Positions 1-7,043 are shown, numbered from the stretch's first letter. The stretch is DNA of 18,492 nucleotides from Bacteroidota bacterium (GCA_024244665.1 JAAEOI010000105.1:1-18492), one strand, 5' to 3'. The notes: generated by a model from the letters alone, not told the origin. Program-made: numbers and translations.

Positions 1-2
1 AA

Positions 3-620
3 TCGACTAGATATGATTTACAAGCTGTTTCAAGTAAAACAAACATTAAAATATTGTTCAGTGTTGCCGGAGTTGCAATTTTTATTGTATTCTTTTTGTT
101 TACACTCAGAGATTCCATGGCCTGGAGCCATGCTGTGAGAATTGGTTATGAGGTAGGGTATACTACTTCGGAAATAGGCAGATTATTATCACTGCAAGCA
201 CTCCCTGGCTTGTTTGGTCCCATGATAGCTGCATTGATCGGTTTTAAGTATGGAATGAAATTTCCCTTGCTATTTGGACTAATCTTCGCAGGATTGACCT
301 CTTATGCAATATTTTTATCAGTTGAAGCTCCTTATCTTTTCAGGATCTCAATATTAGTTTGGACGGCAGGATACTTCTTTGCCATCTCATACCTGACTGC
401 TTTTGCAGCAACACTGGACCCTGATGGTCGAATTGTCGCGGCTTCGGGTAGCGCAATGGTGCTCGGAGTCGCCGTTGGACCCGCATTTTCAGGCTACATT
501 ATTTTGTATGGTGGTTATGCAATGGCGGCATGGGCATCACTTGCTCTGGTGGTTGTGATGACAATAGCGGCATTAATTTCTCTGAAATGGGCGTTGAACC
601 TCAAGCGGAGCGGGAGATAA
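3..620 (+). CDS. MFS-type transporter, C-terminal part (cut by window edge)
   Basis: The reading frame is open from the first bases of the window, so the gene begins outside it and about 205 residues are visible. They form roughly six hydrophobic segments separated by short loops, the expected C-terminal half of a 12-helix major facilitator. A short basic tail (LKRSGR) precedes the TAA stop. A TTG at 54 could be read as a start, but it lies directly before a membrane segment in a frame already open upstream, so it is probably internal. Glycine-rich helix packing such as the GVAVGPAFSGYIILYGG stretch supports a transporter. The substrate cannot be told from this half. Nothing like a strong terminator follows. 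The fold call is fairly sure; the family call is inferred from helix count and composition. Confidence 0.7.
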   Translation, partial: STRYDLQAVSSKTNIKILFSVAGVAIFIVFFLFTLRDSMAWSHAVRIGYEVGYTTSEIGRLLSLQALPGLFGPMIAALIGFKYGMKFPLLFGLIFAGLTSYAIFLSVEAPYLFRISILVWTAGYFFAISYLTAFAATLDPDGRIVAASGSAMVLGVAVGPAFSGYIILYGGYAMAAWASLALVVVMTIAALISLKWALNLKRSGR

Positions 621-968
621 TTCAAAATTAGAATTCATTAGTAGCCAGCGGGAAGTTGGCCACTAAGGCCTCACCCACATACCCAAGGAGGGTTACCCAT
701 AACTTTTGTTTTATCTTCCATAGTATTATTGGCTTACACTGGCACAGAAAATAAGGCTAATCCTGCATCCTTTTTTCTATTCATGTTCCGTAATGGGGAA
801 GCAATAAAATGTACCAGGAAATATCTATCTGAATAGTATTTGCTCTAAGCTTCCATAGTCAAGAATAAATTAACAGCAAAACAAATATTCAATACGGGTG
901 TTAATATATGTGGATATGACCGTAAAAAGAAGTCATATTTAGTATTAATTCGTGTTAAATTTTAAATT
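621..968. other. Intergenic region with long leader of the cold-shock gene
   Basis: No convincing gene lies in these 348 bases. One plus-strand frame stays open over roughly 640-836 but has no plausible start and no recognisable family. The right part (about 840-968) is AT-rich and would contain the promoter and a long 5' leader of the cold-shock gene; long structured leaders are known for csp mRNAs, but no specific cold-box or thermosensor could be identified by eye. A 10-bp sequence (cttccatagt) occurs at 715-724 and again at 850-859, which may be chance. Confidence 0.4.
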
Positions 969-1160
969 ATGAGTAACGGAACAGTGAAATTTTTTAACAA
1001 TGCCAAAGGATTTGGCTTCATTACTCCAGATGATGGTAGCAAAGATGTTTTTGTCCATCAAAGCGGATTAACGGATGAAATAACAGAAGGCGATAAAGTA
1101 AGCTATGATGTACAGGAAGGTCCGAAAGGATTGAATGCCGCAAATGTCACGATCTTATAA
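969..1160 (+). CDS. Cold-shock domain protein (CspA family)
   Basis: This 63-residue protein is a complete single cold-shock domain, an OB-fold that binds single-stranded RNA/DNA and acts as an RNA chaperone. The RNP1 motif KGFGFI (residues 13-18) and RNP2-type VFVHQ (27-31) are both present with their aromatic residues, and the length is normal for a bacterial Csp. It starts at an ATG preceded by an AT-rich leader with no Shine-Dalgarno sequence, as is usual in Bacteroidota. It is a single-gene unit: about 350 bp of non-coding sequence lies upstream and a perfect intrinsic terminator begins 30 bp after the stop. Whether it is cold-induced or constitutive cannot be read from the sequence. Confidence 0.96.
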   Translation: MSNGTVKFFNNAKGFGFITPDDGSKDVFVHQSGLTDEITEGDKVSYDVQEGPKGLNAANVTIL

Positions 1161-1190
1161 ATCTACTCTTTGAATTTCAACCATCAATTA

Positions 1191-1230
1191 AAAGCCGTCT
1201 CATAACTCAACATGAGACGGCTTTTTCTTT
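1191..1230 (+). terminator. Intrinsic terminator of the cold-shock gene
   Basis: A perfect 13-bp inverted repeat (aaagccgtctcat at 1191-1203, atgagacggcttt at 1212-1224) encloses an 8-nt loop and runs into a T-rich tract (ttttt then cttt). It lies 30 bp downstream of the csp stop codon. The A-rich left flank could make it work weakly on the other strand too. Confidence 0.93.
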
Positions 1231-1371
1231 AGAAATTTTTATAAATCTTGGATTCCCCGGATTTTTTCATTCGTTCAGCTTGAGTTCCAAAAGCCCTCTT
1301 GTTGGTCACATAAATCTACCCCTCCCGTTCTGAAATACCAGGCGCCGGGCCACCCCTAACATATAAGTGTA

Positions 1372-1533
1372 ATGGCTTTTGCCGCAGGTGCCATTGCAAT
1401 TTGGGTAACCGATTTAATCTGGACAATTGCAGGTACTTCAAAACTTAAAAAGCCTCAATTTATGGAGATAAAATTGGCATTCCCTTTAGCGCTGATGTTG
1501 AGCCATTATTTTTTGTCCCAGTGGTGCAATTGA
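1372..1533 (+). pseudogene. Possible fragment of a membrane protein, unrecognised
   Basis: A 53-codon frame starts at an ATG and ends in TGA. It encodes one clear hydrophobic segment rich in Ala, Ile and Trp (residues about 2-20, ending WTIAG), a short basic linker (TSKLKK) and a second hydrophobic stretch (about 32-50). The amino acid composition looks like real membrane protein rather than random translation. No family was recognised and no ribosome binding site is visible. It lies in a stretch holding other gene remnants, so it is listed as a probable fragment; it could also be a small membrane peptide or chance. Confidence 0.25.
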
Positions 1534-1575
1534 AATACACGTTTTGAAATAATAAAGGAAGTAATAAGTGCGACC

Positions 1576-1827
1576 ATGAAGATCCGGCTAAATAGTTTAC
1601 ATGTACAGAAACTTGAAAAAAAAGAAATAATTGATGAGTCAATACTGATAGCCCGGCAACTGCAGACCGCGATTTCGGGTCATGCAACAGGAGGAAATCA
1701 TGGCAGACTAGCCCTCGATTGTGCCGGATGTCACACCCATGAGGGATTTTTGGAATTTGAGCCAACAGGAATGGTCTCAAATGATTTGGATACCCGCTCC
1801 TCTATATCAGAATTTCGCTTGAGCTAA
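1576..1827 (+). pseudogene. Remnant of a multiheme c-type cytochrome
   Basis: The frame encodes 83 residues. The central part contains SGHATGG followed by CAGCHTHEGF, a canonical CxxCH heme-attachment motif (residues about 49-53) in the CxxCHTHEGF context I associate with multiheme cytochromes of Bacteroidota. There is no signal peptide, and a c-type cytochrome must be exported to receive heme. Only one CxxCH remains, and the N-terminal ~30 residues are charged and look unrelated. The sensible reading is that an internal piece of a cytochrome gene survived deletion and was joined to foreign sequence. The final codons overlap the first of two 17-bp repeats upstream of the SDR gene. Its expression as a useful protein is unlikely. 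Confidence 0.5.
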
Positions 1828-1856
1828 AATGAGAAGCCTTTGGGCTAAAACGAGAA
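1819..1856 (+). promoter_or_regulatory. Tandem 17-bp operator-like repeats upstream of the SDR gene
   Basis: Two direct repeats, ttgagctaaaatgagaa (1819-1835) and ttgggctaaaacgagaa (1840-1856), match at 15 of 17 positions and are offset by exactly 21 bp, two turns of the helix. AraC-family proteins classically bind paired 17-bp direct half-sites with a 21-bp period just upstream of the promoter core. The pair lies about 20 bp upstream of a -7-like element and 56 bp upstream of the SDR start. The binding protein is not known; the AraC-type product encoded from 3312 is an obvious candidate, but that is inference. Confidence 0.5.
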
Positions 1857-1877
1857 AATCAGCTCACATTTTTCTAA

Positions 1878-1885
1878 TAATTTTG
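1878..1885 (+). promoter_or_regulatory. Putative Bacteroidota -7 element for the SDR gene
   Basis: TAATTTTG matches the Bacteroidota -7 consensus TAnnTTTG exactly and lies 26 bp before the SDR start codon, leaving a leader of about 20 nt. No good -33 TTTG is found at the usual spacing, which would fit a promoter needing an activator bound at the repeats upstream. Confidence 0.35.
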
Positions 1886-1911
1886 CTCATGCAAACTTAA
1901 AAAAGAGAAAG

Positions 1912-2835
1912 ATGAATAGAAGTATTTTAATTACCGGTGCCAATAGCGGATTAGGAAAAGAGTCTGCCCGTCAACTTGCCATGATCAAAGAAACTGAAAA
2001 AATCTTCCTGGCCTGCAGAAACCTAAGCAGGGCTCAGGAGGCAAAACAGAGTCTGGAAAATACTACGGGAAGGTCAATCTTTGAAATTGTAATTATGGAT
2101 GTGTCAGATCCCGTTTCTGTCAGGTCTGCTGTAGCCGGATTGAACAAACCTGTTGATGCCCTGATTATGAATGCTGGCGGAATGGGTGGGAAAAGTCCCC
2201 TGACGATGACGCAAAATGGTGTTACTTCATTATTTGCTGCCAATGTACTTGGTCATGTGGTATTATTGGATGAGCTGATAAAAGCAAATAAACTTAATAA
2301 TGTTGCTCTGTATGCTGGTTCAGAGGGGGCCAGAGGTGTTGATGAAATGGGAATGAAGCGGCCCGTATTGAAATCTTCTTCGGCAGATGAATTCTCCCAG
2401 GTCATAGATGGTTCTTTCTTTGGGAAAGAAATGGATCCCATGGAAGCCTATGGTTATGTAAAATACATTGCAGCCCTTTGGATGTCCTCTGAAGCGCGCA
2501 AAAATCCAGATATTCGGCTTATAACAATGAGTCCCGGGTTCACGAGCGGCACAGCTGTAATGGAAGATCTTCCCCCGGCCAAAAGATTTATGTTTAAATA
2601 CATTATGTTGCCTATAGTGGCACCTCTCAAAGGAATGGTCCATAAACTGGACAAGGGGGCAAAACGCTTTGTGGATGGAATCAATAATGAATCTTTTACT
2701 AGCGGTATTTTCTACGCCAGTAAAGCGAGAAAGCTTGTTGGACCGGTGATTGATCAAGGTGCCCTTTTCCCGGATCTAAATAATCCGGCATATCAGGATA
2801 ACGCAAATGAAGCGATACACAGGTTTATCAACTAA
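1912..2835 (+). CDS. Short-chain dehydrogenase/reductase (SDR)
   Basis: This 307-residue protein is a classical-type SDR, an NAD(P)-dependent oxidoreductase with a Rossmann fold. The cofactor motif TGANSGLG is at residues 8-15, the acidic DV pair at 63-64, NAG at 87-89, the structural Asn at 111, the catalytic Ser at 137 and YxxxK at 180-184, followed by PG at 208-209. The Arg at 36 in the ACRN segment after beta-2 suggests NADPH preference, as in retinol dehydrogenase/protochlorophyllide-reductase-like SDRs, which this resembles in overall layout and length. The substrate is unknown. The ATG is preceded by a purine-rich agagaaag. The gene stands alone between decayed sequences, with paired operator-like repeats and a -7 element upstream. 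All catalytic residues are intact, so it is probably functional. Confidence 0.92.
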   Translation: MNRSILITGANSGLGKESARQLAMIKETEKIFLACRNLSRAQEAKQSLENTTGRSIFEIVIMDVSDPVSVRSAVAGLNKPVDALIMNAGGMGGKSPLTMTQNGVTSLFAANVLGHVVLLDELIKANKLNNVALYAGSEGARGVDEMGMKRPVLKSSSADEFSQVIDGSFFGKEMDPMEAYGYVKYIAALWMSSEARKNPDIRLITMSPGFTSGTAVMEDLPPAKRFMFKYIMLPIVAPLKGMVHKLDKGAKRFVDGINNESFTSGIFYASKARKLVGPVIDQGALFPDLNNPAYQDNANEAIHRFIN

Positions 2836-2937
2836 AAATAGCTCACTTAACATGTTCACATAAAACATATATGACACAGGAGTCTCTGAATATAATAATG
2901 CAGAAGTTTTATAAAAGAACTGGCAATTAACGGCTAA

Positions 2938-3219
2938 AAAAATTACGGCCATCAAGGCCCCTCTGCAAGCATGAGTTTGGACTTCAATCGTCTGCCCAAA
3001 TGGGAGAATATCCAGCTCCTGCCTGCTCAATTGGCCAAAAGGCCATTGTTGGACGATGAAGATGTGAGTTCCAGTGTGGTGATCGGGCCTAATGCCAAAA
3101 AATCTTTTGACCTGGACATCCCGGTTTTTGTTTCCGACAAGAGTTTTGGTGCGCTCTCCAGAGAAGCAAAAACAGCCCTCTCTAAGGGTGCCGAAATAGC
3201 GGGAACCGGTGCTCAATAA
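2938..3219 (+). pseudogene. Fragment of FMN-dependent glutamate synthase-like protein
   Basis: The frame encodes about 93 residues from just after a stop at 2935-2937. From the Met at 2971 it reads like the start of the FMN-binding glutamate synthase domain: a segment with NRLPKWENIQLLPAQLAKRP, then VVIGPNAKK, then DIPVFVSDKSFGALS and LSKGAEIAGTG. In intact relatives this continues into the FMN and iron-sulfur binding core for several hundred residues; here it stops at GTGAQ followed by TAA. The family likeness also extends a few residues upstream of the ATG, so the original protein began further left. This is a truncated remnant. After the stop the same frame continues for 24 unrecognised codons (to 3293). 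Confidence 0.6.
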
Positions 3220-3311
3220 CTAACCATTGATATAGGGCACCCCGATAAGCCTGTACGTGATGTCAAACAATATAGAACTTATGGCGTTTATTAAGCAGAA
3301 ATATCCATAAG

Positions 3312-4148
3312 GTGAAGCACGAAGAAAAATATCTGAAATACAGAGATCGAATAGTGTTTGGCAAGCAGTCAATGCCACACTTCGATAGAATTCCCAAGCA
3401 ATACACAGAAAATGAAGCTTGCTTTATTTTTGTAAATAAAGGCAGTGTATCTGTACGGTCACAAATTGAGCCAGTAGATTTACACCAAAACCAGGGACTG
3501 CTGGCCAAGTGTTTAAACTATTTCTTCGAACTTAAAACTGTACCAGATAATTTTGACGATGGAGTGGAAGTGATCGCAGTCCTGCTTTATCCCTCAATCG
3601 TGGAAGAACTATTCGAATTTGATATATCGTCATCTGATTACTCCTTTGATTTTAACATTAAAAAAGTTGAAATAGACCGTTTACTGGAGAACTTCAAGGA
3701 AAGTATAAGTATTCTGCTTGACAATCCGGAATTGGTAGATGACAATATTGTTAAAACAAAACTGAAAGAGTTTGTTCTGCTGGTTTCCAAATCCCAGGAA
3801 GCTCCTTCTCAGCTGGATTTTTTAGCAGCACTTTTCAAGCCTGTCGATATTGAGTTCAAAACAACCATTCAGAATAACCTTTACTCAACCCTGTCCCTTG
3901 ATGAGTTAGCTGCATTGTGTCATCTGAGCACATCATCTCTCAAAAGAAAGTTTAAAGAGACCTACAACGATAGTCCCAAAAAATACATTGCAAAGAAAAA
4001 GGTTGAAAGAGCTGCACAATTATTGAGGTCTCAGGAATTAAGGGTTTCGGACATCGCCTATGATGTGGGCTTTGATTCTTTAGCCACATTTAACCGGAAT
4101 TTCTCTGGCATCTATGGAAAATCTCCAACAGAGTACCGGACGAGCTGA
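3312..4148 (+). CDS. AraC-family transcriptional regulator
   Basis: This 278-residue protein has an N-terminal effector or dimerisation region (about 1-180) and a C-terminal AraC/XylS DNA-binding domain. The first helix-turn-helix is at about 195-214 (LDELAALCHLSTSSLKRKF), the second at about 244-265 within VSDIAYDVGFDSLATFNRNF, and the family signature ends with GKSPTEYR. The chosen start is GTG, because the preceding reading KYRDRIVFGK and DRIPKQYTENEACFIFVNKG resembles the usual N-terminus of this Bacteroidota subgroup; the alternative ATG at 3372 would remove 20 residues. The gene is followed after 52 bp by a PLP-dependent decarboxylase in the same direction, a likely partner or target. 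The direct repeats before the SDR gene are another possible target. Confidence 0.9.
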   Translation: MKHEEKYLKYRDRIVFGKQSMPHFDRIPKQYTENEACFIFVNKGSVSVRSQIEPVDLHQNQGLLAKCLNYFFELKTVPDNFDDGVEVIAVLLYPSIVEELFEFDISSSDYSFDFNIKKVEIDRLLENFKESISILLDNPELVDDNIVKTKLKEFVLLVSKSQEAPSQLDFLAALFKPVDIEFKTTIQNNLYSTLSLDELAALCHLSTSSLKRKFKETYNDSPKKYIAKKKVERAAQLLRSQELRVSDIAYDVGFDSLATFNRNFSGIYGKSPTEYRTS

Positions 4149-4172
4149 AGCAAACTTTTTAGGAACCTGCTT

Positions 4173-4197
4173 GTTGTGCATATAAACAATCCACAAC
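4173..4197 (+). promoter_or_regulatory. Hairpin immediately upstream of the decarboxylase start
   Basis: gttgtg (4173-4178) pairs with cacaac (4192-4197) around a 13-nt AT-rich loop; with one bulged base the stem extends by a further gct/agc. It ends 3 nt before the ATG at 4201. In RNA this could fold over the translation initiation region; in DNA it could be an operator. It is short and may be chance. Confidence 0.25.
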
Positions 4198-4200
4198 AGC

Positions 4201-5694
4201 ATGGCCAAATACCGGGAAACACCCATTGAAATTGGTGAAGAGGAGTTCCGGGAGATCGGATATCAGCTTGTCGATAAAATTGCCTCATTCATTAATACTA
4301 TTGATAACTGGCCTGTTACGGCAGGCGAGTCACCAAAAGAGTTGCAAAACTTATTGGGCAGCTCTTCATTACCAGAAGATGGTATGCCGGCCTCAGAGTT
4401 GCTTTCCAGTACTTCTGATCTTCTATTCAATCACTCCCTGTTTAACGGGCATCCCAAATTTATGGGATACATAACCTCTTCAGCAGCTCCGATCGGGGCA
4501 CTGGCCGATTTGCTGGTGGCTGCCATTAATCCCAATGTCGGGGCTCAAATACTCAGTCCAATTGCAACAGAGATTGAGAAACAGACTGTTCAGTGGCTGG
4601 CCGAATTTATTGGGGTATCACCTGAGTACGGAGGTATCCTAGTGAGCGGAGGTAATATGGCGAATTTCACAGCCTTCCTGGCAGCAAGGACAGCCAAAGC
4701 ACCTGATACCATTAAGGAAGAGGGAATATCAAACACAACAACAAAACTGGTAGTTTACTGCTCAAAAACTACACATACATGGATTGAAAAAGCTGCAATT
4801 CTGTTTGGTTTGGGGACCAGATCAATACGCTGGATTCAAACAGATGCTTCAAACAGAATGGATAATGAAGTCCTGGAAAAAACGATCAGGGAAGACCTCA
4901 AGAATGGCTGTAAGCCACTGATGGTTGTTGGTACAGCCGGGGATGTCAGCACAGGTGTTGTTGACGATTTTAAAGGTATTGCAGCAATCTGTAAAACGCA
5001 TGATTTATGGTTTCATATAGATGGTGCCTACGGTATACCTGCAGCTGTAATCCCTGAGTTCAGGGCATTGTTTGAAGGTATAAAAGAAGCTGATTCTATA
5101 GCCCTTGACCCACATAAATGGCTGTATAGTCCGCTAGAAGCCGGTTGTATCTTAGTGAAAAATTCGCAACACTTAACCAACACTTACAGCTCTCATCCGG
5201 AATATTACAACTTTGACAAAAGTGCTGAAGGAGAAACCCGTAACTATTACGAATATGGGCTTCAAAATTCCCGGGGCTTCAGAGCACTAAAAGTATGGCT
5301 CACCTTACAGCAGGTTGGCAGAAGCGGATATGCCAAAATGATTAATGAGGATATTGTATTATCAGTATTATTCTTTGATTTAGCCAGATCCCACACAGAG
5401 TTAGAGGCTGTATCACAGAACCTGAGCATAACAACTCTGAGATATGTTCCAATAGATAGCTTACCTGACCAAAAGACCAGGGAGACCTATCTAAACACGT
5501 TGAACGAGGCTCTGCTGGATGAATTACAAAAAGCCGGTGAGGTCTTTCTCTCCAATGCCATTGTTGAAGAGAAGTACTGCTTAAGAGCTTGTATTGTGAA
5601 TTTCAGAACCTCAGAAAAAGATATAGAGGAAATCATAGAGATAATTGTTCGGGAAGGCAGAAAGAAACATCAGCTCCTTTTAGAGGACAGGTGA
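4201..5694 (+). CDS. PLP-dependent group II amino acid decarboxylase
   Basis: This 497-residue protein belongs to the aromatic-L-amino-acid/glutamate/tyrosine decarboxylase family (fold type I PLP enzymes), which convert an amino acid to its amine and CO2 in the cytoplasm. The PLP lysine is in LDPHKWLYSP (Lys306, with His305); HIDGAYG supplies Asp273, which pairs with the pyridine nitrogen; the stacking His is His192 in THTW; GTAGDVSTG (244-252) is the cofactor-region loop. NPNVGAQILSP and the phosphate-binding SGGNMAN (149-155) are also conserved. The length is normal and there are no breaks. The substrate is not evident; the layout is closer to aromatic/DOPA-type than to GadA-type enzymes. 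It follows an AraC-family gene by 52 bp, so the two may form an operon. Confidence 0.93.
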   Translation: MAKYRETPIEIGEEEFREIGYQLVDKIASFINTIDNWPVTAGESPKELQNLLGSSSLPEDGMPASELLSSTSDLLFNHSLFNGHPKFMGYITSSAAPIGALADLLVAAINPNVGAQILSPIATEIEKQTVQWLAEFIGVSPEYGGILVSGGNMANFTAFLAARTAKAPDTIKEEGISNTTTKLVVYCSKTTHTWIEKAAILFGLGTRSIRWIQTDASNRMDNEVLEKTIREDLKNGCKPLMVVGTAGDVSTGVVDDFKGIAAICKTHDLWFHIDGAYGIPAAVIPEFRALFEGIKEADSIALDPHKWLYSPLEAGCILVKNSQHLTNTYSSHPEYYNFDKSAEGETRNYYEYGLQNSRGFRALKVWLTLQQVGRSGYAKMINEDIVLSVLFFDLARSHTELEAVSQNLSITTLRYVPIDSLPDQKTRETYLNTLNEALLDELQKAGEVFLSNAIVEEKYCLRACIVNFRTSEKDIEEIIEIIVREGRKKHQLLLEDR

Positions 5695-5764
5695 TCTTAT
5701 GGGGGTGAAAAAAATGAAATAAGACCATGAAAAAAGGCATCTTCATTTAACTTACATTATTCTA

Positions 5765-6283
5765 ATGGGAACATCAGACTTACTTTTTTCTCAGTACAAT
5801 CCATTTATCTCTTCAGACTTTAAGGTTCCCCAAAGCTATGAAAATGAACATTTCTCGGCCAGAATGCTCACTGTCAACGATGTGGTGAAGGATTACGATG
5901 CTGTCATGACCAGCATTGACCATTTGCAGGGCGTATTTGGCCCCCGGTCAAAATGGCCATCCAAAGATCTGACATTGGAACAGGACCTGATTGACCTGGG
6001 GTGGCACCAGAAGGAGTTTCAGAAGAGGAGTTCTTTTGCATATACAGTGGTACGGCCGGATGAAAGTGAGGTGATTGGTTGCATATATATTTACCCGACC
6101 AGTAAGAGTGATTACAACGCAATGATTACCATGTGGGTGCGTTCCAGTGTACTGGATGAAGGGCTGGATGCAGTTCTGTTCGAATCCGTCAGGCAATGGA
6201 TCTCCGAAGAGTGGCCATTTAAGAAAGTCGCCTACCCGGGAAGGGAGATTACATGGGAAGAGTGGGAGAGCATTTCCGAATAA
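5765..6283 (+). CDS. GNAT-fold acetyltransferase-like protein
   Basis: This 172-residue protein resembles a conserved group of small GNAT-like proteins. The core has an N-terminal LTVNDVVKDYDAVM helix region (about 35-49), a central beta pair ending in GCIYIYP (105-111), a WVRSS strand (124-128) and a C-terminal helix with RQWISEEWPF and VAYPGREITWEEW. The usual acetyl-CoA phosphate loop (R/QxxGxG/A) is not clean: the equivalent loop reads SSVLDEGLDAVL, so catalytic activity is uncertain. The ATG at 5765 follows an AT-rich 70-bp gap after the decarboxylase and could be its operon partner. The real substrate, if any, is unknown. The gene appears complete. Confidence 0.75.
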   Translation: MGTSDLLFSQYNPFISSDFKVPQSYENEHFSARMLTVNDVVKDYDAVMTSIDHLQGVFGPRSKWPSKDLTLEQDLIDLGWHQKEFQKRSSFAYTVVRPDESEVIGCIYIYPTSKSDYNAMITMWVRSSVLDEGLDAVLFESVRQWISEEWPFKKVAYPGREITWEEWESISE

Positions 6284-6315
6284 TGGTATTTCGAAATAAA
6301 CAGACAATCATAAGC

Positions 6316-6505
6316 ATGACCAATAAGATCCTCCTTGCGCTGCTCAGCAACATTCTTTTCAGCGCCAATCAACAGGCAGATGCGCAATCTACTCACATCA
6401 TTGAAACAGGAACATGGTGGTGCCGAAAATTTCACTGATTTTATTGAAAAGGAATTAATCACATATGTGGAAAACAGCTATCCTGAAACCGGATACAGTA
6501 TATGA
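6316..6505 (+). pseudogene. Remnant of a secreted esterase/alpha-beta hydrolase
   Basis: From the ATG at 6316 the frame gives a clean signal peptide: Met, Lys at residue 4, a hydrophobic core ILLALLSNILF, and a cleavage-like site ADAQS, then only about 15 more residues before a stop at 6436-6438. Shifted into another frame, 6401-6505 reads HGGAENFTDFIEKELITYVE and NSYPETGYSI, then TGA; this resembles the putative-esterase (IroE/Fes/esterase D-like) segment just before the catalytic-serine region. The simplest explanation is a secreted esterase gene that lost most of its middle and all of its C-terminus. The catalytic Gly-x-Ser-x-Gly is absent. Confidence 0.5.
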
Positions 6506-6559
6506 TGTTAAAAGAGCCTTAAATTTTGTATTTTTAGAGAACCATTTAAACCAAATTCT

Positions 6560-6757
6560 ATGTCTTACAGTAAAGATGCCGAACGCCTGAGGGAAATGAT
6601 CGAAAAAGCCATTGAAGATTCTAAGATCACCCACTTGGAACTCGACATGATCCACTCCATTGCTGCTGAAGACGGCCATGTCGACCGCCACGAGCAGGCC
6701 CTCCTGGACCAGCTTCACCAGATGATCGAAGATAAGTCCGTAAAATTGTTCGGGTGA
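6560..6757 (+). CDS. Small TerB-like helical protein, unknown function
   Basis: This 65-residue protein is acidic, cysteine-free and almost wholly helical in appearance. The first half is a charged amphipathic helix (SKDAERLREMIEKAIEDSK); the second, ITHLELDMIHSIAAEDGHVDRHEQALL, carries a DGHVDRHE pattern resembling the acidic metal-binding stretch of TerB-like (tellurite-resistance type) domains. At 65 residues it would be only part of a full TerB domain. It has its own ATG with a short AT-rich leader and no Shine-Dalgarno. It lies between two gene remnants, yet the frame is clean and the codon choice looks coding. No function can be assigned. Confidence 0.75.
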   Translation: MSYSKDAERLREMIEKAIEDSKITHLELDMIHSIAAEDGHVDRHEQALLDQLHQMIEDKSVKLFG

Positions 6758-6881
6758 TCTCAACCGGCGTTTTTGTTGTGTTCTGACATGAAAAGATCAA
6801 TGCCACGACCTAAAAACAGATGGAGTGTTTTAAGTGTCAAATATATATTATCTCAAAAAAGCTACTTCCCGTAGAGTAAGC

Positions 6882-7043
6882 AAATGTTCCTATAAGATGT
6901 GCCTTCAAACGAAAGGATTTCCTTATGGAGGCGGGCATCCTGTTGGAACGGCTTGAGAAAGCGGCTTCCTCAAATCCATGACGGAAATGCTTCATAATAA
7001 CGGTGTCCCGGATGACCGGATTTACACCGACGATTTTGGATAA
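6882..7043 (+). pseudogene. C-terminal remnant of an FAD/NAD reductase-like protein
   Basis: The frame 6957-7043 encodes SGFLKSMTEMLHNNGVPDDR followed by IYTDDFG and a stop. This is the typical last helix and C-terminal strand of ferredoxin-NADP/flavodoxin-reductase-like proteins (NxGVPxxRIxxDDFG at the very end). In the same frame upstream, after an in-frame TGA at 6954-6956, 6882-6953 reads KCSYKMCLQTKGFPYGGGHP and VGTA, which also looks like real protein but was not recognised and may derive from another gene. No start, cofactor domains or NAD-binding region remain. It is best read as the decayed tail of a reductase gene, fused to other debris. Confidence 0.4.

Noticed and set aside
54..620. 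Treating the left MFS segment as a complete 188-residue protein
   Set aside because: The frame is open to the window edge and the apparent TTG start is at the beginning of a membrane helix; six helices fit the second half of an MFS protein.
620..680. Possible hairpin terminator after the left MFS gene (agccagcgggaagttggcc, ggccactaaggcc)
   Set aside because: Stems are short and imperfect and no T-tract follows.
2320..2757. Long minus-strand frame of 145 codons opposite the SDR gene
   Set aside because: It is the antisense shadow of a gene with complete SDR motifs; the translation has no recognisable features.
3312..5694. Acid-resistance glutamate decarboxylase system
   Set aside because: There is no glutamate/GABA antiporter next to the decarboxylase and the sequence looks closer to the aromatic amino acid branch.
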